In this document: positions 9,757-17,264 of the stretch, in pieces
How positions within the stretch are numbered: the stretch's first letter is position 1
Layout: the number at the start of each line of letters is the position of its first letter
Assembly: GCA_016213925.1 (NCBI GenBank)
Contig: JACQZH010000018.1
Span: 1-57,085, forward strand
Source of the DNA: Candidatus Omnitrophota bacterium
GTDB taxonomy: Bacteria; Omnitrophota; Gorgyraeia; B26-G9
DNA length: 57,085 nucleotides
Direction of reading: 5' to 3'
Program-made: the position numbers and the translations under genes
The notes under the pieces: model-generated
What the model saw: only the letters and a program-made list of their open reading frames with translations
What the model was told of the DNA's origin: nothing
Databases searched by the model: none

Positions 9757-10023
9757 ATGGAATTAAAAAATTACATGGAACTTATAGTAGAGGAAGCAGT
9801 AGACAGAGAACTTGAAAATATTAAGGAACCTTGGGCTAAGAATAAAAGGTGTAAATTTGATATTATGGCGCTTGTTCTTAACAGGCTTCCGGCACGATAT
9901 ATTGTTACGGACAAAGGGCGGATTATGACAAAAATCAAGGAGACTGAGGTTCAGTTTCAAGCAGATATTTTACGGGAATTACTTAAGGCAATAGCAACAG
10001 TTAGAAAAGATCCTAGGATTTAG
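9757..10023 (+). CDS. comFB: Late competence protein ComFB family
   Basis: An 88-residue protein. The start E-L-K-N-Y-M-E, then V-E-E-A-V-D, then C-K-F-D-I-M-A-L-V-L-N-R-L-P-A-R-Y-I-V-T, matches ComFB. The canonical C-x-x-C-x-x-D in this family is reduced to a single Cys (K-R-C-K-F-D). In cyanobacteria a ComFB homologue (CdgR) binds cyclic di-GMP, and in Bacillus its role is unclear. A ribosome site AAGGAGG lies just before the start, inside the end of dprA. Its position between dprA and cheR mixes competence and signalling themes. An HD-GYP protein at 15.8 kb could affect c-di-GMP in the same cell. Confidence 0.85.
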   Translation: MELKNYMELIVEEAVDRELENIKEPWAKNKRCKFDIMALVLNRLPARYIVTDKGRIMTKIKETEVQFQADILRELLKAIATVRKDPRI

Positions 10024-10041
10024 GATTTTAAGGGTATTGTT

Positions 10042-10923
10042 ATGGATGATTTTGCTTACGATAATTCATCGTTAGATAATTTAGAGCCAAAGGAATTAAT
10101 GGCTATAAATCAGATACTTGAAGATATGCACGCTAATCGAGGTGTAGACTTTAGGAATTACCGGCCGAAATGCCTAAGGCGCAGGCTATTAGCTGGAATG
10201 CATGATGTGCGTTTAAATTCTTTTGTTGAATACTCAAATTTTCTACGGAAAAATCCGCAAGAGTATGAAAAGCTTTTATATAAGATTGCAATTAATGTCT
10301 CGGAATTTTTTAGAAACCCTACGGTTTTTCAGGCAATCCAAAAAAAGGTTATTCCAGCTATAGTTGAAAATAAAAAAGAAATTGGAGGTAATATTATCCG
10401 CATTTGGAGTGCCGGGTGCGCGACTGGAGAGGAACCGTATTCTTTGGCAATTCTTTTTAAAGAAACACTGGATATGCTTGATTGGAAGAATAAAATAAGC
10501 CTTTTTGCTACTGATATCGACAATGAAGCTTTGGAAAAAGCTCGAGCCGGAGTTTATAAGCAAAAAGCGTTAAAGGAACTCAGTAAGTTTCAAGTAAAAA
10601 GGTATTTTGATCAGACTGGGGAAGATGTTTTTGCCATTAAGGATGAAATTAAGGAAATGGTGACATTTAAAACACACGATATGATAGCAAGCCCTCCCTT
10701 GGCAAGAGTAGACTTGATTTTATGTCGTAATGTGGTGATATATTTTACCAAGGAACTTCAGGCAGTTGTTTATGAGAATTTTTCCCAGGCACTTGCTTCT
10801 AAAGGTTTTTTAGTTGCCGGTAAAACAGAGGTTTTATGGGATTTTGAGGGCAAGCTGTTTGACAGAGTTGATTCAGCGGAAAGGATTTTTAAAAAAAAAG
10901 AAGTTAGGAATTCCTGCGGATGA
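10042..10923 (+). CDS. cheR: CheR-type protein-glutamate O-methyltransferase
   Basis: A 293-residue SAM-dependent methyltransferase of the CheR family. The N-terminal all-helical domain carries F-R-N-Y-R-P-K-C-L-R-R-R-L. The catalytic domain has I-N-V-S-E-F-F-R-N, the SAM-binding W-S-A-G-C-A-T-G-E-E-P-Y-S-L-A, and D-L-I-L-C-R-N-V-V-I-Y-F. CheR methylates chemoreceptor glutamates. The stop overlaps the ResB-like gene by 4 bases, so it may be carried at the head of the haem operon. No receptor genes are visible nearby. Confidence 0.93.
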   Translation: MDDFAYDNSSLDNLEPKELMAINQILEDMHANRGVDFRNYRPKCLRRRLLAGMHDVRLNSFVEYSNFLRKNPQEYEKLLYKIAINVSEFFRNPTVFQAIQKKVIPAIVENKKEIGGNIIRIWSAGCATGEEPYSLAILFKETLDMLDWKNKISLFATDIDNEALEKARAGVYKQKALKELSKFQVKRYFDQTGEDVFAIKDEIKEMVTFKTHDMIASPPLARVDLILCRNVVIYFTKELQAVVYENFSQALASKGFLVAGKTEVLWDFEGKLFDRVDSAERIFKKKEVRNSCG

Positions 10924-11915
10924 AACTTTTTTGGAAATTTGGTTCTTTAAAATTAACATACATCTTATTTTTTACTATAGCTTTTTCTTCCCTGCTAGGC
11001 ACGCTTTTGGTTACTAAAGGAGCCGGCAATCCTTATCAAGGTTGGATTTATAATGGGCTCGTAGGTTTTTTAGGGATTAATCTTTTTGTTTGCGTGTTAA
11101 AGAACAGTATGTCTGTTTTTCGAGGCAGACAAAAAAAAACTGCATTTATTCTGCTGCACTTTAGCGTGCTGCTTGTTTTTTGCGGAGCCTTATTCAGCTG
11201 GATTAAAAAAGAGACGAAATATTTTATCTTGCTCCCAGGGCAGCAAATTAATTTTGGCCAGGCAGATACCAAGATTATTTTTAAAAACTTGGATATAGAA
11301 TACTACCCGGAAACAACTTTGCCTAAAGATTACCGGAGTAGAGTTTTTCTGATAGAAGGCGGCTTGCTAAAACAGGAACGGATTATCCGCGTAAATCAGC
11401 CGCTTAAGTATAAAGGATATTCTTTTTATCAAACTGATTTTAAGGTTTTTGCCGAACTGGACATTAAGATAAAACAGGCAGGCAGGATTATTTATGAGGG
11501 CAGGCTAAAACAGCCGGAATTACTTAGCCTGCCGGAAAACCCCCAGCTTAAGGTAGGGATTAAGAATTTTGTTCCGGATGCGCTGATTGATGAGCAAGGC
11601 CAGGTTTATTTAAATTCCTATAAAATAGGCAATAGTTCCGGAGTATTGTTTGGAATCTATAAACAGGATCGCCTCTGGAAGGAACGATGGGTTTTTAACG
11701 GAGATTTAGCGCAGGATGTTTTAAGTGAACAGCAAAATGAGCTTGAATTTGAGGTAAAGAATTTAAGTTTATTTTATGTTACAATATTGCAAGCGGTAAA
11801 AGATCCAGGTATTGGGATTATCTGGTCTGGATTTACTTTATTGACATTGTCGTTGGCTTTTATAGTTTTTCAGAAACTGAAGCAGTATAAAGCGGATAAT
11901 AATAAAAGAGGTTAG
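10920..11915 (+). CDS. ResB/CcsB-like cytochrome c biogenesis protein
   Basis: A 331-residue membrane protein. Hydrophobic segments lie near residues 10-30, 45-60 and 75-95, then a long extracytoplasmic beta-rich region, then a last membrane segment near 295-315 (I-W-S-G-F-T-L-L-T-L). This is the layout of ResB/CcsB, which with CcsA forms the system II haem delivery and ligation machine for c-type cytochromes. The Y-S-F-Y-Q-T-D-F motif is typical of the family. It overlaps cheR by 4 bases and lies two genes upstream of the CcsA-like gene. Shorter than many ResB proteins (450 or more residues), but similar short forms occur in split systems. Confidence 0.8.
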   Translation: MKLFWKFGSLKLTYILFFTIAFSSLLGTLLVTKGAGNPYQGWIYNGLVGFLGINLFVCVLKNSMSVFRGRQKKTAFILLHFSVLLVFCGALFSWIKKETKYFILLPGQQINFGQADTKIIFKNLDIEYYPETTLPKDYRSRVFLIEGGLLKQERIIRVNQPLKYKGYSFYQTDFKVFAELDIKIKQAGRIIYEGRLKQPELLSLPENPQLKVGIKNFVPDALIDEQGQVYLNSYKIGNSSGVLFGIYKQDRLWKERWVFNGDLAQDVLSEQQNELEFEVKNLSLFYVTILQAVKDPGIGIIWSGFTLLTLSLAFIVFQKLKQYKADNNKRG

Positions 11916-11917
11916 AA

Positions 11918-12445
11918 ATGGGGAAACTGATTGGAGTATTATTAATAATTGCTGCGGTTTGTGGGCTTGCGCTTGCGCTTATTTATGGACAAACCAGCCT
12001 GATTATAGAAAAACAAAAGCAGTTGGCTTTAAACGAGTCTTGCAAAGCGGTATTACCGGCAGATAATTATCGGCAGATGCCGGAAAACGGTTCTTTTTAT
12101 GAAGCATTGAATAGTGAAAGTAAAATTGTCGGATGGTGCCTAAAGACGCAGACAAAAGGGTATGGAGGAACGATTCAGCTTCTTGTCGGGGTTGATCAGG
12201 GCAAATCGATTACCGGAATAAAAGTGCTGGAACATAACGAAACTCCCGGGTTGGGGTCTAGGATGACGGAAGATAGTTTTTTAGGTCAATTTAAAGCGAA
12301 AAAACTTAATAATCTTGAATTGACCAAGATTAAATCCGAAGATAAAATACAGGCGATTGCAGGCGCGACCATATCTTCGCGTGCTGTGACAGAAGGTGTT
12401 TTTCGGGACATTGAAGCGTTACTAAAAATAATTGAAAAAAAGTGA
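11918..12445 (+). CDS. RnfG/NqrC-like covalent FMN-binding protein
   Basis: A 175-residue protein with one N-terminal membrane helix (residues 5-25) and an extracytoplasmic FMN-binding domain. The covalent FMN attachment motif appears as A-G-A-T-I-S-S-R-A-V-T, preceded by H-N-E-T-P-G-L-G, both typical of RnfG. In Rnf complexes this subunit passes electrons between ferredoxin and NAD. No other rnf genes flank it. It lies between a ResB-like and a precorrin-2 dehydrogenase gene, so it could supply reductant for cytochrome c or haem steps; that is an inference. It overlaps the next gene by 4 bases. Confidence 0.85.
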   Translation: MGKLIGVLLIIAAVCGLALALIYGQTSLIIEKQKQLALNESCKAVLPADNYRQMPENGSFYEALNSESKIVGWCLKTQTKGYGGTIQLLVGVDQGKSITGIKVLEHNETPGLGSRMTEDSFLGQFKAKKLNNLELTKIKSEDKIQAIAGATISSRAVTEGVFRDIEALLKIIEKK

Positions 12446-13014
12446 GATTATACCCGGTATTGCGTAAAGTTAAAGCGCTGCTTGGATGCAACGCAAGGGT
12501 GACTTTAGCCGGCCCGCGGCTTTGCCGGGGATTGGAAGAATTAAAAAGGCAAAAGGCGTTTGCATATAAAAAGCAAATATATAAAAGAAGTTTTCTGCGG
12601 AATAAGTTCCTGGTGATTGCCGCGACTGATCAGAAAGAATTAAACGCTCAAATTGCAAAGGATGCCCGCCTTGAAGGGGTAATGGTTAATGTTGTGGATG
12701 ATCCCGGCCTCTGCAGTTTTTATGTTCCTGCAGTAATTCGTAAAGGTTCTCTTTCGCTTGGCATATCCACCGGTGGAGTTTTTCCCGGAATGGCAAAAAA
12801 GATAAAAAGGGAAATTGCTCCGGTTGTTGAAAAATACGCGCGCCAGTTAAATCTTGTTTGGCAATTACGCAATAAAGTCAGGGCAAAAATAAAAAATCCA
12901 AAACTAAAGAAAATATTGATTCAAAAACTGCTCTCGCCCAACACAATATCTTTAATAAAGAAAAAGAAAATAAAGCGCTTAGAAGAACTGCTTAAATATA
13001 ACTGCGGTAATTGA
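12442..13014 (+). CDS. Precorrin-2 dehydrogenase-like protein lacking its NAD-binding loop
   Basis: A 190-residue protein resembling Met8/SirC/CysG-N, which oxidises precorrin-2 to sirohydrochlorin. The body is recognisable: R-V-T-L-A-G-P, V-I-A-A-T-D, N-V-V-D-D-P-G-L-C-S-F-Y-V-P-A, and S-L-S-L-G-I-S-T-G-G. The N-terminus reads Y-P-V-L-R-K-V-K-A-L-L. Family members normally have about 20 residues between Y-P-V and R-K-V, containing the G-x-G-x-x-A dinucleotide loop. Here they are absent and the frame is kept. Without them NAD-dependent oxidation seems unlikely. The start is the GTG at 12442, overlapping the rnfG-like stop. Its place between cytochrome and haem genes fits the pathway. Confidence 0.75.
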   Translation: MRLYPVLRKVKALLGCNARVTLAGPRLCRGLEELKRQKAFAYKKQIYKRSFLRNKFLVIAATDQKELNAQIAKDARLEGVMVNVVDDPGLCSFYVPAVIRKGSLSLGISTGGVFPGMAKKIKREIAPVVEKYARQLNLVWQLRNKVRAKIKNPKLKKILIQKLLSPNTISLIKKKKIKRLEELLKYNCGN

Positions 13015-13025
13015 ACGGAGGACAG

Positions 13026-13841
13026 ATGTACTCGATATTGTTTCTCTCGGCACTGGCGGCTTATTTTATAAGTGCGGCAGCGTTCATTATTTTTTATCTA
13101 AAACTAAATCCGGATTTTTCAAGGTATGGGCTTTTCTTCTGCCGCCTGGGTTTTTTTACTCACAGCTGCGGATTCGCATTAAGGGGATTCAATGCCGGAT
13201 TTATTCCGGTAACTAATTTGCATGAGTCAGTTTCTTTTTTTGCTTTGTTGGTAATGGCTGTTTTTTTGGTTATTGAGAGGAGTGTCTGCTTACGTATTAT
13301 CGGAGCATTTGTTTTGCCGCTTATATTTCTTATGATGGGGGTTTCATCTCTATTCGATACTAAGATAATACCCTTAATGCCGGCACTGCAAAGCTATTGG
13401 CTTTTTTTTCATGTGTTGAGTTGTTTTTTAGCTTATGCGTGTTTTACCTGTGCGTTTTTTCTGGGGATAATGTATCTTTTACAAGAGCGCCAAGTGAAAA
13501 GCAAACACCTTGGATTACTGTTTGAAAGACTGCCGGATTTAAACATAATGGATGATATTAATTATACTATGGTATTGCTGGGATTTTTCTTTTTGACAGC
13601 AGGCATTGTTACCGGCTCAGTTTGGGCTCAGCAGGCATGGGGCAGCTGGTGGAGTTGTGATCCTAAGGAAACCTGGGCGTTTATTACCTGGTTGGTTTAC
13701 GCAATGTATTTACATGCACGCGGAAATCCCGGCTGGAAGGGAAAGAAGACGGCAATTCTATCTATTATCGGATTTTTTTCGGTTTTATTTACTTATTTCG
13801 GGGTAAGCTTCTTATTATCGGGAAAACATTCCTATTTATAA
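13026..13841 (+). CDS. CcsA/ResC-like haem-handling membrane protein
   Basis: A 271-residue protein with about eight hydrophobic segments. It carries the tryptophan-rich haem-binding segment of the CcsA/ResC/CcmC superfamily around residues 204-217 (W-G-S-W-W-S-C-D-P-K-E-T-W). The usual motif is W-G-x-x-W-x-W-D, so the last Trp is replaced by Cys211 (codon TGT at 13656-13658). Candidate external haem-ligating histidines are in T-N-L-H-E-S, F-F-H-V-L and Y-L-H-A-R. It would work with the ResB-like protein at 10.9 kb. I chose the ATG at 13026 after GGAGG at 13017-13021 rather than a TTG at 13011. Confidence 0.85.
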   Translation: MYSILFLSALAAYFISAAAFIIFYLKLNPDFSRYGLFFCRLGFFTHSCGFALRGFNAGFIPVTNLHESVSFFALLVMAVFLVIERSVCLRIIGAFVLPLIFLMMGVSSLFDTKIIPLMPALQSYWLFFHVLSCFLAYACFTCAFFLGIMYLLQERQVKSKHLGLLFERLPDLNIMDDINYTMVLLGFFFLTAGIVTGSVWAQQAWGSWWSCDPKETWAFITWLVYAMYLHARGNPGWKGKKTAILSIIGFFSVLFTYFGVSFLLSGKHSYL

Positions 13842-13844
13842 CTT

Positions 13845-14876
13845 ATGAAGTTAACCGTTGTTGGGATAAATTACCGCAGTGCGCCGATTGAGTTGAGGGA
13901 AAAGTTAGCTTTTTCTGAAGATAGCATAACGCAAGCGCTTACCCGGCTTAAACAGGATGAGCGGATTAAAGAGGCAGTTATACTTTCAACTTGTAACAGA
14001 GTGGAAATTTACAGCCTGACAACAAAAGAAACTAAATTTTTTGAAGTAATTACCGAGTTTTTGAGTTCTTTTCATAAAATTCCTAACAGTGAGTTTGAAG
14101 TTAATTTATATAAATACAGCGGGCCGGCAGTGATCAGGCATTTATTTAGGGTAATCAGTTCGTTGGATTCCCAGGTCCTGGGCGAAAACCAGATTCTCGG
14201 GCAAGTAAAGGGAGCTTATCTGGAGGCTAAAAAAAGAGGGACAGCGTCAAGGTACCTTTCGTTTGTTTTTGAGGATGCAATTAAAATCGGTAAACGCGTG
14301 CGCAGCCAGACAGAAATAGGTTTTGGAGCAGTTTCTTTAAGTACGGCGGCTGTGCAAATGGCTAAAAAGATATTCGGAGAGTTGAGCGGAAGGAAAATTT
14401 TAGTTATTGGAGCGGGCAAGATCGGCGAACTTACGTTAAAGCATTTGCATGAAAAAGGCGCAAGGACAATATTTGTTACGAATAGAACATTGGAAAAATC
14501 AAAAACCCTGGCAAAGGCATTTGGGGCGAATTACCTTGAGTTTGCGGATTTTTCTAACAGCCTTGAGGAAGTAGACATAGTTATCAGTTCTTTGGATATA
14601 TCAGAATATGTTATCACTAAAAAGTTTCTTAAAGAAATTATGCAAAAGCGAAGGCAGAAACCGATTTTTTTTATTGATCTGGGGCTTCCCAGGAATATTG
14701 ACCCGCAGATTAATGTTATGGATAATGCGTATGTATATAATTTAGATGATTTGAAGAAAGTTAAAGATGCTAATTTTAAGGAACGTTTCCAGCAGGTAAA
14801 AAATATCGAATTGATTATTGAGAAAGAACTGGTTAAAACGCAAGCTCGGTTAAAGGATTTTTTTAATAATGAATAA
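13845..14876 (+). CDS. hemA: Glutamyl-tRNA reductase, short form
   Basis: A 343-residue enzyme that reduces glutamyl-tRNA to glutamate-1-semialdehyde, the first step of C5 tetrapyrrole synthesis. The catalytic cysteine is C50 in L-S-T-C-N-R-V-E-I-Y. The NADPH domain shows V-I-G-A-G-K-I-G-E-L. Most bacterial enzymes have ~420 residues with a long C-terminal dimerisation helix. This one stops about 50 residues after the V-Y-N-L-D-D-L motif, so that domain is largely missing. Short forms exist elsewhere, so this is not clearly a defect. It overlaps hemC by 8 bases. Confidence 0.95.
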   Translation: MKLTVVGINYRSAPIELREKLAFSEDSITQALTRLKQDERIKEAVILSTCNRVEIYSLTTKETKFFEVITEFLSSFHKIPNSEFEVNLYKYSGPAVIRHLFRVISSLDSQVLGENQILGQVKGAYLEAKKRGTASRYLSFVFEDAIKIGKRVRSQTEIGFGAVSLSTAAVQMAKKIFGELSGRKILVIGAGKIGELTLKHLHEKGARTIFVTNRTLEKSKTLAKAFGANYLEFADFSNSLEEVDIVISSLDISEYVITKKFLKEIMQKRRQKPIFFIDLGLPRNIDPQINVMDNAYVYNLDDLKKVKDANFKERFQQVKNIELIIEKELVKTQARLKDFFNNE

Positions 14877-15810
14877 AAAAAGAACAGTTGTTATCGGTAC
14901 CCGAAAAAGCCTGCTTGCCATGGCGCAGGCCAAAAGAGTTTTAAAAGCATTAAAAACAAAGTTTCCTAAGCTTCGATTTGTTATCAAAGGTATTATAACA
15001 AAGGGAGACAGGCAGGTTGATTTAACTAAAGCCAAGGATAAAGGGCTGTTTATCAAAGAGCTTGAAAAAATGCTGATTGGCAAGAAAATAGATATTGCGG
15101 TTCACAGCATGAAGGATATTCCGGTAGACATCCCGAAGCAATTAAAAATTGCGGCTATTACCAAAAGGCTGGATGCTCGGGACGTGATAATTTCTCGCAG
15201 CAGGAAGAATTTGAACAAGATTGCTCTTGGCAGCAGGATTGGGACCTCAAGCCTGCGCAGAAAGGTTCAGGTCAGGTTATTCAGGCCGGACTTACAGGTT
15301 ATTGATATCCGGGGAAATTTAGATACGCGCTTGAAAAAACTTAAAAGCGGAAAATATGACGCCATAATAGTTGCCGGCGCAGGGCTTTTAAGATTAGGCT
15401 GGCAGAAGTATATTGCCGGTTATATCCCGTTTGAAATAATGCTTCCGCCGCCCGGACAAGGGGCTTTGGGAATACAAATAAGGGAATCGGATGCGTTTAT
15501 TAAAGAAATTTCCGCAACACTTGACCATGAGAAGTCCCGGATCGAAATAACAGCGGAGCGCGCATTTTTATCTGAAATGGGAGGAGGCTGCCGCATGCCT
15601 ATGGCGGCCTTCGGTGAAGTTAAAGGCAAAGCGATTAAACTAAGAGCGGTTGTTGCTAAAGCAGGCAGTGCATTGCTATGCAGAGATTCTTTGGAAGCTG
15701 ATAAAAATTCCCCGGAGCTTGCCGGAATAAAGCTTGCTCAAAGGATAAAAAAGATAATGATTAAAAAAGGCAAGAAAGGGCGTGAAAATAGTTATGCAAA
15801 AAGAAAATAA
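14869..15810 (+). CDS. hemC: Porphobilinogen deaminase (hydroxymethylbilane synthase)
   Basis: A 313-residue enzyme that polymerises four porphobilinogens. Visible signatures are I-G-T-R-K-S-L-L-A-M-A-Q, H-S-M-K-D-I-P (substrate site), L-G-S-R-I-G-T-S-S-L-R-R, R-G-N-L-D-T-R, and P-P-P-G-Q-G-A-L-G-I-Q. The dipyrromethane cofactor cysteine lies in G-G-G-C-R-M-P. Length is normal. The upstream hemA overlap and the downstream response-regulator overlap (29 bases) indicate one transcript. hemB, which supplies the substrate, is not in the window. Confidence 0.96.
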   Translation: MNKKRTVVIGTRKSLLAMAQAKRVLKALKTKFPKLRFVIKGIITKGDRQVDLTKAKDKGLFIKELEKMLIGKKIDIAVHSMKDIPVDIPKQLKIAAITKRLDARDVIISRSRKNLNKIALGSRIGTSSLRRKVQVRLFRPDLQVIDIRGNLDTRLKKLKSGKYDAIIVAGAGLLRLGWQKYIAGYIPFEIMLPPPGQGALGIQIRESDAFIKEISATLDHEKSRIEITAERAFLSEMGGGCRMPMAAFGEVKGKAIKLRAVVAKAGSALLCRDSLEADKNSPELAGIKLAQRIKKIMIKKGKKGRENSYAKRK

Positions 15811-17239
15811 TTCAGTGCTGATTATCGATGACGAAGCTCTTTTTAATAATTCTTTGACCGCGATACTGGAAGCCAAAGGGTTTTATGTAAAAAATGCAGA
15901 CCTTGGCAGAAAAGGGCTGATGTTGTTTGAAGAAGGTTTTGACCTGATCCTTCTGGACATAAAATTGCCCGATATGGAAGGGATCGAAGTTTTAAAGGCA
16001 GTAAAAAGCAAAAAACCGGATACGATTGTTATTGTCGTTACCGGTTATATTTCGCCGGATATGGTGGAATCTATTTTATCTAACGGAGCATATGCTTACC
16101 TGGTTAAGCCGTTTGATATTGATGAGCTGCTGGCGGTAATAAATTCGGCTTTAAAAGACCTGCAAAAAAGTATAAGGGACAAGAAACTTCTCGACAATCT
16201 TTCGCTTTTATACCGGATTAGCAAGGAAATGGAAGGGCTGATAGAACTGCACAGTATATCGCTTTTAGCGGCCCGCTATTTAAGCGAAGCGACAAGGTGT
16301 TCGGCATGCGCGGTATTTTTGCTTGATAGTGATTCCGGAGAATTTGTTTTTGGGGCATTAAACGGAGTCGAATATGACGAGCGCAAAATAATGTCAAAAA
16401 AGTTTATGCTGGATGAAAAAATGCGTCAAAGATTAATTAAAGAAAAAAATGCGGTGCTTATTCCGGAATTAAAAACAAAGCCGGACATTTTAAATTATAT
16501 ACCTGTGGAAAACCCTAAATCAGTGTTTATTTTTCCCTTAGCGGTGCAGAATAAAATTGTCGGGATTGCGCTGTTTATACATACCCAGACAATGAAATTA
16601 CTTGATGAAGAACTGGAAAGGATTTCTGTTATAAGCAAGGAAGTGGCGGTATATGTAGAAAATGCCGTGCGTTATTTTAAGTTGAAGCAGGGCTATCTTA
16701 ATTCGGTTATGAAGCTTGTCGGTGCGATCGAGAAAAAAGAAGGGTATCTTCAGGGGCATGCAAAGGCAGTTGCCGAAGCTGCTGTTAACGTAGCAAGGAA
16801 AATGGGGCTTTCCGAAGCTGACATTGAAATAATCGGGCAGGCGGCATTATTGCATGATATCGGGAAGATAGCTGTCAGCGAGCAGATTCTTTTAAAGAAA
16901 GAAAAATTAACGGCGGATGAATACGCGCAATTAAAAAAACACAGCGCTGAAGCGGTAGATATAATCGCGGATATTGATCTTGAGCATAAACTTTTGCCGC
17001 TTATTCTTTATCATCATGAACGCTATGACGGCAGCGGCTACCCAAAAGGCTTGCGGGCGGAATATATTCCTATTGGCGCGAGGATACTTGCTGTCTGCGA
17101 TGCGTTTAAGGCGATGGTTTCTGATCGTCCTTACCGCAAGAAGCTAAGCCGCGAAGAAGCATTGAAAGAATTAACGCGATGCGCGGGCACGCAGTTTGAT
17201 CCAGAGGTGGTTAAGATTTTTGTTGAGAATGTTTTTTAG
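15782..17239 (+). CDS. Response regulator with GAF-like and HD-GYP domains
   Basis: A 485-residue signalling protein. A receiver domain fills about residues 10-125 (L-I-I-D-D-E, phospho-acceptor D in L-L-D-I-K-L-P-D, V-K-P-F). A GAF-like region follows at about 150-300. A C-terminal HD-GYP domain has L-L-H-D-I-G-K and H-H-E-R-Y-D-G-S-G-Y-P-K-G-L. HD-GYP domains hydrolyse cyclic di-GMP to GMP, and the key residues look intact. Either the GTG at 15782 or the ATG at 15794 may be the start. It sits inside the tetrapyrrole operon with no kinase beside it, so its input is unknown; ComFB at 9.8 kb is another possible c-di-GMP link. Confidence 0.9.
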   Translation: MKIVMQKENNSVLIIDDEALFNNSLTAILEAKGFYVKNADLGRKGLMLFEEGFDLILLDIKLPDMEGIEVLKAVKSKKPDTIVIVVTGYISPDMVESILSNGAYAYLVKPFDIDELLAVINSALKDLQKSIRDKKLLDNLSLLYRISKEMEGLIELHSISLLAARYLSEATRCSACAVFLLDSDSGEFVFGALNGVEYDERKIMSKKFMLDEKMRQRLIKEKNAVLIPELKTKPDILNYIPVENPKSVFIFPLAVQNKIVGIALFIHTQTMKLLDEELERISVISKEVAVYVENAVRYFKLKQGYLNSVMKLVGAIEKKEGYLQGHAKAVAEAAVNVARKMGLSEADIEIIGQAALLHDIGKIAVSEQILLKKEKLTADEYAQLKKHSAEAVDIIADIDLEHKLLPLILYHHERYDGSGYPKGLRAEYIPIGARILAVCDAFKAMVSDRPYRKKLSREEALKELTRCAGTQFDPEVVKIFVENVF

Positions 17240-17264
17240 GGAATATCTTAAAAGGAAACAATAT

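Noticed and set aside
13845-14876. Short glutamyl-tRNA reductase as a truncated gene
   Set aside because: Short forms without the C-terminal dimerisation domain are known in other bacteria and the catalytic parts are intact.
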